DNA of 64,000 nucleotides from Glandiceps talaboti (taxonomy: Eukaryota > Hemichordata > Enteropneusta > Spengelidae), in contig NC_135550.1 in NCBI RefSeq assembly GCF_964340395.1, positions 22,812,676 to 22,876,675 of the forward strand. The letters run 5' to 3'. Shown one piece after another: positions 38,269 to 50,000 of this stretch. The notes below the pieces were generated by a model. It saw only the letters and a program-made list of their open reading frames with translations, was not told the DNA's origin and did no database searches. Both the position numbers and the translations under genes were made by a program. The number at the start of each line of letters is the position of its first letter. The first letter of the stretch is position 1.

Positions 38269-40959
38269 AGATGATGATGTTGATTTAAAATTGTTGCGAA
38301 TAGATAATTGTTTGAACACTACCACGTCAAGTTCTGTTGTATCTTATCTTTGGTTTTTCAGGCTATTTTATCCATGAGTTTTCATCTGAAGATCATTATA
38401 AATAACATTTTCTGGTAATAATATGCTTAATATTTAACAGTGAAAAACGGAACAATTTCTGCAACTACAGACATTATGTTTGCCTGTTGCTAGCCATGAT
38501 GTTTGCATATTTTGTGAACTTTAGTATACGAGGGTCGACCAAAAAAGGTTACAAAATGGCGCAACGTAGCCTGTCAGTGAAAACATCCCAATCGCTAATA
38601 TTATGATGTATGCCTAATATATGTTAGGGTCAGTATGGTTACATTTACCTCTGGTTAAATTTTATGTCGGTTGTATGTTGTTGTCGTTTGCCCAGTATGA
38701 TTATTTACAAACTCCCAACATCGAGTCTTACAGCGATTTATTTCTTGTGCTTTCTTGCGTCCTAATTCCCATCAACTTGTTGAGCACTTAACCTTGTTAT
38801 GATCTTAGGGCTATGTCTTTATTACGCAAAACACATACACGTTAGATGTCTCAACTTTCCGTACCATGTTTCAGTTTGTGTACAAACAGGATTCAATTGC
38901 TGCGGGTAATTTCAATGGTAGCATGCACTTTTGACCTACCGTGTCATGCGATGCTTATTTACGCCTAAGGCTACGTTTATAAGGTTATATAAAACACCGC
39001 TGATTTCTTGGTGTGGATCTAGCCGTGTCGCTGTCAGAATCATTGTGAAATGTTGTTCAATCACCCTTTCTAACTCTCTTATATGTTGAGCAGACAACTC
39101 GGTTTGGCGTGACTGTTTGAACCAGTGATCTTTGGAGCCACAGGTTCTGTTTGGCATAGAAAGCTCAACAGGTAAAATGTATTGTGCGTATACGGCGTAC
39201 GTACGGTATATGACACGGGTGGTTTTTTTACTGCAGCTAGACGCGGCATGGATTATCAGAGTATTACTAGCTGTGGCATGGTTGGATTGTACACTTGTTT
39301 ATGTCGCTGTGCCATAGATAAGAATTATTTGTCATATCAACGTTTAACGACTTGTCATTTTTATTACTTTCAGGCCTTAAACTTCCAAGTCTAGCGACTT
39401 CAACTTCAACGGATAAAAATCAGAAAAGTGACCACGATCTAAACGGTTTCAAGAGTATCCCTGCAGATGAGGTGTGCTTGAAAAGAAAACGGACTTTAAA
39501 ATCATCAATGACGAAGAAGGACGAAACAAGAACTGGGTTAAACTTTATCAAAAGTCCTGATAAACTTTTACAAGACATAATGGAAGACGATGCGAAGTCT
39601 GACGACGACTTGGCTGACAACCAGCCAGGGGAAATCTGTATTTCTTCCATATCGACGGACAGTTCTGACCGAGATGACCGCACAGATAACGTTGAAGTTT
39701 GTACGAATAGTGAAAAGACAACAACGAATTCTCCTATTGATAAGGGAAAACGTCGAGTGCGTTTTAGTCTTCCAGGTATGGGTGGAAAATGTATTTATCC
39801 TGCAAGGGTTGAAGAAGATTACAGGCGATATAGAAGGTACTCTTCCCCATCGTTGTTCGGAGATGCCAATTATCCGTATGAAGAAGAAAGCAGAAGTGAT
39901 AGTTACGCAGAACAAAATGAAATATGTTCTCGACGAAAGAGAAAAACAAGCCTACCTCCCATAAATAACTATACGGTAGAAACTTTCTATGAAAGACAAG
40001 TAGAATCGGTTGATGGAATCGCTAGTACTTTGATGTCTAGAGACTTTGTTAAACCTTCACCGAGAGTAGACTCTCCTGCCAAATCTAGTTTTGGATCTGC
40101 ACATTTCCAGGCAGCAATGAGCATACCATTAAGTGACGACGAGGATTCAAACAATAACAACGATGATGGAGACGATTGTGAACAGAAATGCAACGTTAAT
40201 AAAACAGTACCGACCCATCGACCTCACTTGTCATCACCTCCAACATCACCAAACAATCAACCCCTCTCGCCTTCTTCCTCAACAGCATCTCTGAAAACGC
40301 TTGATCCCCCACGTCCCTCTACTCCAAGAAGACGTAGAATGGGAGTTGTTCAAACTACCCCACCAGTGTTTAAAAGTATGGAATCTTTATCTGAAACTCA
40401 TGACCGTCCACCAACTCCGCGAAAAGACTTAACTAAAACTGGAACTCCACCATCCAATATGTCATTGGGATTGACTGAACAATCAAACGGCCGGGGTACA
40501 CCCGATGCACGCAGTCCTAGGTCTTCTGTTGGTACGCCTCCTATTGTCAGATCACCAACGCCAAGGTTGCTGAAACGGCGTGCAATATCACTCGGACAGA
40601 CGGCGAAACCCGACCCATCTGCATTACAGACAATGCCAAAGTCTTCGTCCTTCCCAAACGAAACTTCTAAGAACAATAATACTCGGGAGCACGATATAAA
40701 AGTCCTTGAGAGAAAACTACAATCTGTGGAAGTACGCAAGAAAGAAGTGAAAACTCAAAATTATATCTCGGAAACCATATCCCAGATATTGCCAGTTGTG
40801 GATAAGCAGCGACAGTTCCGAGTTAGACGGAAATCCTTGCCAAGTACCATGCCCCCATCTCCTGTATTCATACCGCCAGAAATAGACTTCTCATCACTGG
40901 AAAATTGCCGATATTTGCGCCGAAAACCCTCAGATGAAGACCTGGACGATATGTTTTGA
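36822..40959 (+). CDS. Uncharacterised Ser/Pro/Arg-rich protein with an RVRF motif, two exons, about 565 aa
   Basis: Exon 1 (36,822-36,933) ends RKSTVG at ACGGTTG|GTAAGT, phase 1; exon 2 (39,374-40,959) begins after the strong acceptor TTTTTATTACTTTCAG and continues in phase (G|GC) to TGA. The long frame of exon 2 has no ATG near its 5' end, which by itself calls for an upstream exon. ATG at 36,822 has a good context (GGCCATGG); ATG 36,843 is an alternative, and the frame stays open upstream, so the exact start is uncertain. No known domain is recognised. Visible: acidic and Ser-rich N-terminal half; KRRVRFSLPGM (Arg165-Phe168), a match to the PP1 docking motif; SLPPINN; many SP and TP sites (RPSTPRRRR, RPPTPRK, GTPP); a short coiled-coil-like segment (REHDIKVLERKLQSVEVRKK); and the C-terminus ENCRYLRRKPSDEDLDDMF. 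Probably a disordered, phosphorylated regulatory protein (inference). Confidence 0.75.
37095..37142. repeat. (TA)n microsatellite in an intron
   Basis: Uninterrupted TA dinucleotides just inside the intron between the two exons of the 36,822-40,959 gene. Confidence 0.97.
38221..38268. repeat. (GTT)16 microsatellite in an intron
   Basis: Sixteen GTT units without interruption, in the same intron. Confidence 0.97.
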
Positions 40960-42673
40960 ACTCAGTTGTAAACTAGCTGTTTGTCACTGTTTATGTATAT
41001 ACAGGAGCCATCAGGATAGCAAAATTAATCTAGGAAAGAAAGTTTTTATAAATATCTATATGTGAGAATCTTTAAAGAATTTTCAACACGTGACATATTG
41101 TAAACTTTTCCACCAGTACAAGTGGTAGAATGCGTCGATCGCAACAGTAGACAGAACAGATGTAAACTGTATCGATAACTTGCTTTTAACCTCGATTTCT
41201 GGCGTACTTACAAAGGATGACACTAATTTTAGTAATGGCGGCAATGAGAGAAAGAATATAAATACATCGCTCCGGAAGAAAAGGGTGGGATTAAGCTAAT
41301 CCACTTCGGCGTCCGAATTAACTGAATTTACCTACCTCGCTTACGTGCGAAAAGAAATTGGGACAACATATGCTTTATTGACTGTATAAATTTAATGGAC
41401 TGTCACATTTCACTTCAATTTGGAGTATAACATATAAGGGTAAACATTCTTCAACCATTACGAATAGGCCGTTATATATTGTTTTTAAAATGACATTTCG
41501 TACATTTATGACCCCTGGAGAGGCTTTTTCCTCGAACTATTTCAACTTACAATCATGGTGAACAACTTGAAAAAAAAGGTATACAGGCACACACTATACA
41601 GAAAGGAATATGTAAGTTGTCAAATTTATATATATATTACAGCTTGAACTCAGTTATGCTTTGTTTATTCGAAAACCATGTTATACTTTGTTATTGATAC
41701 ATTATGTATTATGATAAATCCTTAATTTCGAAACTTACATACTTTATTGGGAAACATTTCCCCGCCTTTTCTATAGAAAGCACTAGAGTCTTGATCACAT
41801 TTCAAACTCATTACATTCACTCAAGTCCATTACTCATTACTTTCAAATCCTGGTCTCGATTAGAACAACACTCTGATGGGAGTGCAGTTTCACTTTAGTT
41901 AGACTTAACCTAGCATAAGCTCCTCATCCAAAGTATAGAAGTATGTTTGTATGTTTTAATCGCCTAGATCTTCCCACTCGACTTTTTAATGTGTTGAAAA
42001 TATGCCCTCTAATGCCCGCGGACCTTACCATGCTACCTCTGTGTCCGTAGCGTTTGCAATCATGAGCGTAACGCTGACTATCAAAATCCGATATCCACAT
42101 GCATGTGTGTCACGTGTATAGCGCCACCACTCGGGGAAAATAATCATTGGTGTAAAGCTGGTGTCAGGTCGCTAGTTCATGACAAACAAACCTTCTTATA
42201 ATTATATTGTTATAAAATCATTTACGTTATGAGTGTACACTTTTGAGAACTTGTCTTTGTGTTTGTTTTTTAAAAGATCTCATTCTTTGAGTTGTTGAGG
42301 GATTCCATGAACCGCCGTATCTTGTTTTCTGTGCTGGTTTGTTCTGTAAGTGGATTCATCTTTAGCTGTTAGATGTTTTTAACACGTCAGGTTCCCATTG
42401 TTGCGTCAATATTCTGGTGAAACGAAGGCAACAAACTGTACTTCGAAATTTAATTCAAGTACTAGAGAATTTGAGAATTTTGTCTGATAAACCGTCCACT
42501 AGATTAACCAAAATTGTCCAACTTGAATTTGATGAAATGAATGGAATGTGCTAATATTTTTGCGGTGAATAATTTCATTGAATGAATTGTATATATTGTG
42601 TGACGTTTACAAAATATTTACATATTAAAGTGTTCAACGAATAAAAGAGTAATTTATCAAAAGATGACAAGAT
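40960..42673. other. 3' flank and spacer, no supported gene
   Basis: AT-rich DNA between the 565-residue gene and the satellite array. No convincing canonical poly(A) hexamer close to the stop was noticed. No gene recognised. Confidence 0.5.
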
Positions 42674-45600
42674 ATGCAGTGGTGTTTGCTTACTTCATAT
42701 GCTGCATGCAGTGGTGTCTACATGCAGTGGTGTTTACTTACTTCATATGCTGCATGCAGTGGTGTCTACATGCAGTGGTGTTTACTTACTTCATATGCTA
42801 CATGCAGTGGTGTTTACTTACTTCATATGCTGCATGCAGTGGTGTCTACATGCAGTGGTGTTTACTTACTTCATATGCTACATGCAGTGGTGTTTGCTTA
42901 CTTCATATGCTGCATGTAGTGGTGTCTACATGCAGTGGTGTTTACTTTCTCCATATGCTACATGCAGTGGTGTTTGCTTACTTCATATACTGCATGCAGT
43001 GGTGTTTGCTTACTTCATATGCTGCATGCAGTGGTGTCTACAAGCAGTGGTGTTTGTTTACTTCATATGCTGCATGCAGTGGTGTCTGCATGCAGTGGTG
43101 TTTGCTTAATTGAGTCATATGCTGCATGCAGTGGTGTTTGCTTACTTCATATACTGCATGCAGTGGTGTTTGCTTACTTCATATGCTGCATGCAGTGGTG
43201 TTTGCACACTTGAGTCATATGCTACATGCAGTGGTGTTTGCTTACTTCATATGCTGCATGCAGTGGTGTTTGCGTACTTCATATGCTGCATGCAGTGGTG
43301 TTTGCACTCTTGAGTCATATGCTACATGCAGTGGTGTTTGCTTACTTCATATGCTGCATGCAGTGGTGTCTGCATGCAGTGGTGTTTGCACTCTTGAGTC
43401 ATATGCTACATGCAGTGGTGTTTGCTTACTTCATATGCTGCATGCAGTGGTGTTTGCGTACTTCATATGCTACATGCAGTGGTGTTTGATTACTTCATAT
43501 GCTACATGCAGTGGTGTTTGCTTACTTCATATGCTGCATGCAGTAGTGTTTGCTTACTTCATATGCTACATGCAGTGGTGTTTGTTTACTTCATATGCTG
43601 CATGCAGTGGTGTTTGTTTACTTCATATGCTACATGCAGTGGTGTTTGCTTGCTTCATATGCTACATGCAGTGGTGTTTGTTTACTTCATATACTGCATG
43701 CATGCAGTGGTGTTTGTTTACTTCATATGCTACATGCAGTGGTGTTTGCTTACTTCATATGCTACATGCAGTGGTGTTTGTTTACTTCATATGCTACATG
43801 CAGTGGTGTTTGCTTACTTCATATGCTGCATGCAGTGGTGTTTGATTACTTCATATGCTACATGCAGTGGTGTTTGCTAACTTCATATGCTGCATGCAGT
43901 AGTGTTTGCTTACTTCATATGCTACATGCAGTGGTGTTTGTTTACTTCATATGCTGCATGCAGTGGTGTTTGCTTACTTCATATGCTGCATGCAGTGGTG
44001 TTTGTTTACTTCATATGCTACATGCAGTGGTGTTTGCTTACTTCATATGCTACATGCAGTGGTGTTTGCTTACTTCATATGCTGCATGTAGTGGTATTTG
44101 ATTACTTCATATGCTACATGCAGTGGTGTTTGCTTACTTCATATGCTGCATGCAGTAGTGTTTGCTTACTTCATATGCTACATGCAGTGGTGTTTGTTTA
44201 CTTCATATGCTGCATGCAGTGGTGTTTGTTTACTTCATATGCTACATGCAGTGGTGTTTGCTTACTTCATATGCTACATGCAGTGGTGTTTGCTTACTTC
44301 ATATGCTACATGCAGTAGTGTTTGCTTACTTCATATGCTGCATGTAGTGGTATTTGATTACTTCATATGCTACATGCAGTGGTGTTTGCTTACTTCATAT
44401 GCTGCATGCAGTAGTGTTTGCTTACTTCATATGCTACATGCAGTGGTGTTTGTTTACTTCATATGCTGCATGCAGTGGTGTTTGTTTACTTCATATGCTA
44501 CATGCAGTGGTGCTTGCTTACTTCATATGCTGCATGCAGTGGTGTTTGCTTACTTCATATGCTGCATGCAGTAGTGTTTGCTTACTTCATATGCTACATG
44601 CAGTGGTGTTTGTTTACTTCATATGCTGCATGCAGTGGTGTTTGTTTACTTCATATGCTGCATGCAGTGGTGTTTGCTTACTTCATATGCTGCATGCAGT
44701 GGTGCTTGCTTACTTCATATGCTGCATGCAGTGGTGTTTGCTTACTTCATATGCTACACGCAGTGGTGCTTGCTTACTTCATATGCTGCATGCAGTGGTG
44801 TTTGCTTACTTCATATGCTACATGCAGTGGTGTTTGCTTACTTCATATGCTGCATGCAGTAGTGTTTGCTTACTTCATATGCTACATGCAGTGGTGTTTG
44901 TTTACTTCATATGCTGCATGCAGTGGTGTTTGTTTACTTCATATGCTACATGCAGTGGTGTTTGCTTACTTCATATGCTGCATGCAGTGGTGTTTGCTTA
45001 CTTCATATGCTGCATGCAGTAGTGTTTGCTTACTGCATATGCTACATGCAGTGGTGTTTGTTTACTTCACATGCTGCATGCAGTGGTGTTTGTTTACTTC
45101 ATATGCTACATGCAGTGGTGTTTGCTTATTTCATATGCTACATGCAGTGGTGTTTGTTTACTTCATATACTGCATGCAGTGGTGTTTGTTTACTTCATAT
45201 GCTGCATGCAGTGGTGTTTGTTTACTTCATATGCTACATGCAGTGGTGTTTGCTTACTTCATATGCTACATGCAGTGGTGTTTGCTTACTTCATATGCTA
45301 CATGCAGTGGTGTTTGCTTACTTCATATGCTGCATGCAGTGGTGTTTGCACACTTGAGTTATATGCTGCATGCAGTGGTGTTTGCTTACTTCATATGCTA
45401 CATGCAGTGGTGTTTGCTTACTTCATATGCTACATGCAGTGGTGTTTGCGTACTTCATATGCTGCATGCAGTGGTGTTTGCACACTTGAGTCATATGCTA
45501 CATGCAGTGGTGTTTGCTTACTTCATATGCTACATGCAGTGGTGTTTGCACACTTAAGTTATATGCTGCATGCAGTGGTGTTTGCTTACTTCATATGCTA

Positions 45601-46685
45601 CATGCAGTAGTGTTTGTTTACTTCATATGCTGCATGCAGTGGTGTTTGTTTACTTCATATGCTACATGCAGTGGTGTTTGCTTACTTCATATGCTGCATG
45701 CAGTGGTGTTTGCTTACTTCATATGCTACATGCAGTGGTGTTTGTTTACTTCATATGCTACATGCAGTGGTGTTTGCTTACTTCATATGCTGCATGCAGT
45801 GGTGTTTGCTTACTTCATATGCTGCATGCAGTGGTGTTTGTTTACTGCATATGCTACATGCAGTGGTGTTTGTTTACTTCATATGCTACATGCAGTAGTG
45901 TTTGTTTACTTCATATGCTGCATGCAGTGGTGTTTGTTTACTTCATATGCTACATGCAGTGGTGTTTGCTTACTTCATATGCTACATGCAGTGGTGTTTG
46001 CTTACTTCATATGCTACATGCAGTGGTGTTTGTTTACTTCATATGCTACATGCAGTGGTGTTTGCTTACTTCATATGCTGCATGCAGTGGTGTTTGCTTA
46101 CTTCATATGCTACATGCAGTAGTGTTTGTTTACTTCATATGCTACATGCAGTGGTGTTTGTTTACTTCATATGCTGCATGCAGTGGTGTTTGTTTACTTC
46201 ATATGCTACATGCAGTGGTGTTTGCTTACTTCATATGCTACATGCAGTGGTGTTTGTTTACTTCATATACTGCATGCAGTGGTGTTTGTTTACTTCATAT
46301 GCTACATGCAGTGGTGTTTGCTTACTTCATATGCTACATGTAGTGGTGTTTGCTTACTTCATATGCTACATGCAGTGGTATTTGCTTACTTCATATGCTA
46401 CATGTAGTGGTGTTTGCTTACTTCATATGCTACATGCAGTGGTGTTTGCTTACTTCATATGCTACATGCAGTGGTGTTTGCTTGCTTCATATGCTACATG
46501 CAGTGGTGTTTGTTTAGTTCATATGCTACATGCAGTGGTGCTTGCTTGCTTCATATGCTACATGCAGTGGTGTTTGTTTACTTCATATGCTACATGCAGT
46601 GGTGTTTGCTTACTTCATATGCTACATGTAGTGGTGTTTGCTTACTTCATATGCTACATGCAGTGGTGTTTGCTTACTTCATATG
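42674..46685. repeat. 32-bp satellite array, left part (about 125 units)
   Basis: Tandem units of TACTTCATATGCTACATGCA followed by GTGGTGTTTGCT, 32 bp. Position variants include CTGCATGCAG versus CTACATGCAG, TTTGCT versus TTTGTT, and GTAGTG versus GTGGTG. A variant unit has CACTTGAGTCATATGC in place of TTACTTCATATGC. The first 400 bp also carry shorter TGCAGTGGTGTCTACA units. Higher-order periodicity of 256 bp (8 units) is visible at about 43,840-44,600. The array is interrupted by the LTR retrotransposon. All CLLHMLHAVVF-type frames here are repeat artefacts. Confidence 0.97.
46681..46685. repeat. Target-site duplication, left copy
   Basis: ATATG directly left of the 5' LTR, matched by ATATG at 51,756-51,760 directly right of the 3' LTR. 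Five bp is the usual Ty3/gypsy duplication length. The target is the CATATG part of a satellite unit. Confidence 0.93.
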
Positions 46686-46864
46686 TGTTAGTATATATGA
46701 GTTAATGTATGAAGTCACAGTCATAGGTCAAAGGTCATGTATAATGTTGTTGATGACGTCAGGTCACCTTGTAATAAAGATGGCGTACTTTGTGTAAGTC
46801 TGATGTGTCGTCTCAGTGATAGTTATAGCATTTAGTAACTATAGACTGATCATAGGCCATAACA
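46686..46864 (+). repeat. 5' LTR
   Basis: TGTTAGTATATATGAG...GGCCATAACA. Contains a TATA-like stretch, a DR1 element, a CRE palindrome and AATAAA (46,773-46,778), so U3 and R functions fit in 179 bp. Confidence 0.95.
46725..46761 (+). promoter_or_regulatory. DR1 nuclear-receptor-type element and CRE in the LTR
   Basis: AGGTCAAAGGTCA (46,725-46,737) is a perfect direct repeat of the nuclear-receptor half-site with 1-bp spacing. TGACGTCA (46,754-46,761) is a full CRE/ATF palindrome. Both recur in the 3' LTR at 51,616-51,628 and 51,645-51,652. They may drive element transcription; binding is inferred from sequence only. Confidence 0.55.
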
Positions 46865-46877
46865 TGGTGTCAGAAGT
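46865..46877 (+). promoter_or_regulatory. Primer-binding site, tRNA-Leu type
   Basis: TGGTGTCAGAAGT begins directly at the LTR edge. It is complementary to the 3' end of animal tRNA-Leu(CAA) including CCA (…ACTTCTGACACCA), the primer used by several Ty3/gypsy lineages. Confidence 0.85.
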
Positions 46878-47050
46878 AAACTTGGGTCGTCAGTGACTAG
46901 TGAGTAGCAGTATTTTGATGCAGTAGAGTCCATAATTGCGAGCGAAACTGATTGTTTCTTCACGGAAATTTCCATAACTTCCGACGTCTCAGCACAGACA
47001 CGTGGTATCAGCTAACCTAGCCGTAAGTACACGTTTCGATTAGAAACATT

Positions 47051-50000
47051 ATGGCTTCATACCAGATACCAGCACCGCAACCCATGAACGTGAAAGGGGA
47101 TGTTTCCACGAATTGGAACAATTTTAAAGCAGCTTGGGACTACTATAACACTGCCACTGAGTTGAAAGAAAAATCCAAAGAAGTTCAAGCTGGAGCCCTG
47201 TGTAGTGTAATGGGTATGGACTGTGTCAAAGTCATGAAAAGCCTCACTACCTTGTCCGATGATGACAAGAAAGACCCAGATAAGATTTTGAAAGCACTAA
47301 GTGACCATTTTGTGCCTCAAAAGCATCTACTATTTGAAAGGGTTAAATTTGGTTCTGCTAACCAAACTGACCACGAAACCATTGACCAATATGTAGTGAG
47401 ATTGCGCCAACTAGCAGAGTCTTGTGAGTTTGACACTCTGAATAACAGTTTGATACGAGATAGACTAGTTATGGGCACTCACGATTCAGCCACTAGAGAC
47501 AGGTTGCTAAGGGAACGCCCAGTCCCTGACCTGAGTAGATGTATTGAAGCACTGAGAGTAAATGAACAGACAAGAGTACACAAAGAGCAGATGAAAGAAT
47601 CTACAGAAATGCAAGATACTGTACATGGTGTACATAAGCAGAGTCGTCAAGGCAACACCCGAAGCAAGGGAAAGCAAGTCAAGAATGACAGATCAGGATA
47701 CTACAAGAAACAAAACACAAGCAGTGTATGCAAGTATTGTGGTTCAGATCATGCTAGAGATAAAAGCAGATGTCCTGCCTATGGAAAAAACTGTAACAAG
47801 TGTGGCAAACCTAATCACTTTGCAGCTGTATGTCTGGGACATAGAAGAATGTCCAGACAGGGATCTAAGAAAGTGCATCACACTACAGCCCAAGACAGAT
47901 ATGAGGATGATTCTGAGGATTCTAATGATTCCATTTTTACTGTTCATCGTCTGGGTGCAGTACAACATATGGATGTCAAGTCAGCATTTATGGTACCTTT
48001 AACATTTCACACAGCATATCCATCTACAGTCTCTGTACAGCTTGACTCTGGAGCGACATGTAGTGCCATGTCATACACAGATCTACAGAACATTTTGCAA
48101 ATAGGTCGTGTGAAATTGGATCCGCCGAAAGGCAAAATCAAGCTGTATGATGGTAGAGTGATTACTCCATTGGGTACATACACGTTGACTGTTAGTCATA
48201 GCAACGGTTGTAAACATCGCACAACATTTGACATTCTAAGGCAAGCACCATGGCCCATTATAGATGGCAACACTTGCATTAGGAATGGATGGTTGTCACT
48301 TCAGCTTACCAAGTCAGTGAATATGATACAAGGAGAGGAATACAAGCCTGTATCATTTGAGCATATTATGCGTGAATATAAAGATATATTCACAGGACTG
48401 GGATGTTTACCTGGTGAATATCATATCCAGGTAGATCCTACTGTTCAGCCAGTTCAGCATGCTCCGCGTCGAGTACCAGTGCCTTTGAAGGAGAAACTAA
48501 AGACTAAAATTGATGAAATGGAGAAACAAGGCATCATAGCCAAGGTAACAGAACCAACTGACTGGATCAGCAGCCTTGTAGCAGTACAGAAACCAAATAA
48601 GCTAAGAGTATGTTTGGATCCAAGAGACTTGAATAGAGCGATCAAGAGACCAAAATACCAATTGCCTACAGTGGACGAACTGTTGCCCAAACTGGCAAAT
48701 GCCAAGGTATTTACAGTATTGGATGCCAAAGATGGTTTCTTCCAGATAAAGTTAGATGAAGAGAGCTCTCACCTGACTACATTTTGGACGCCGTATGGTC
48801 GTTATCGTTACCTAAGAATGCCACAAGGCATCAGCAGTGCTCCTGAGGAGTACCAGCGTCGTCAAAATGAGGTATTATCTGGATTAAATGGCGTAGAAGC
48901 CATAGTCGATGACATTCTGTGCTACGGTTGTGGAAACACAATGGAAGAAGCAGTCAGAGATCATGACAAAAATCTGATGAAACTTCTAGACCGAGCACGC
49001 AAGACTAATCTAAAGCTGAATAAGAAGAAGTTCAGACTCAGGAAAAAGGAAGTCTCCTTTATGGGTCAGCTGTTCACCAGTGAAGGATTGAAGCCAGATC
49101 CTATGAAGGTGTCTGCAATTACCAATATGCCACCACCAAGCGATAAGAAGGCAGTACAGCGCCTGCTTGGATGTATCAACTACTTATCTAGGTTCATGCC
49201 CAAACTCTCTGAAGTTTGTGAACCTCTGCGTAAGATAATGGAGAAGAATATAGAGTTCGTATGGGAAAGCCAGCAAGCAGAAGCTTTTGCCACCATACAA
49301 CAGCTTATCAGCACAGCACCTCTACTCAAGTACTACGACGTACAAAGTGAAGTTACGATTCAGTGTGACGCCTCAGAGTCGGGACTAGGTGCTACATTAC
49401 TACAGTGTGGACAGCCAGTAGCATTCGCATCCCGATCACTCTCAGCAACAGAACGCAGATACGCGCAGATAGAAAAGGAATGTTTGGCTATAGTATTCGC
49501 ATGCTGTAGGTTTGACCAGTATTTGCATGGTAGAGAATCTATATCAGTTGAATCAGACCACAAACCCTTGGTCCCGATTTTCACCAAACCAATACACTCT
49601 TCGCCTAAACGGCTTCAGAGAATGCTGCTTCGATTGCAGAAATACAACCTACATGTTGAGTACTTACCAGGATCTAAGATGTTCATTGCAGACATGTTGA
49701 GCAGAGCTTACGAGCCCAGTACATATGCAGACATCAAGGAGGAAAGCACACCAGATTACCAGATATTCCAGCTTTATAGAGAGAAGCAATTGTTTCAGGA
49801 AATTGCTGAGATCAATCAGGTAGAATATATGCGTTTATCTGAAGGCACACACCAGCAAGTAAAGTCGTGCACCAATGCAGATGCACAATTGCAAACTTTA
49901 ATGAGTACAGTTATGATAGGATGGCCAGACTCGAGAGATAGCGTTCCAGTTTGCATCCTAGAGTATTGGAATTTCAGAGATGAACTCACTGTACAAGACG

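Noticed and set aside
39352-39373. Start of the 535-codon frame at 39,352
   Set aside because: It begins with TTG, not ATG, and lies in the polypyrimidine tract of a strong acceptor; the exon begins at 39,374.
42664-46797. Cys-rich repeat proteins of up to 379 codons
   Set aside because: Translations of the 32-bp satellite; frames change freely and continue on both sides of the retrotransposon.
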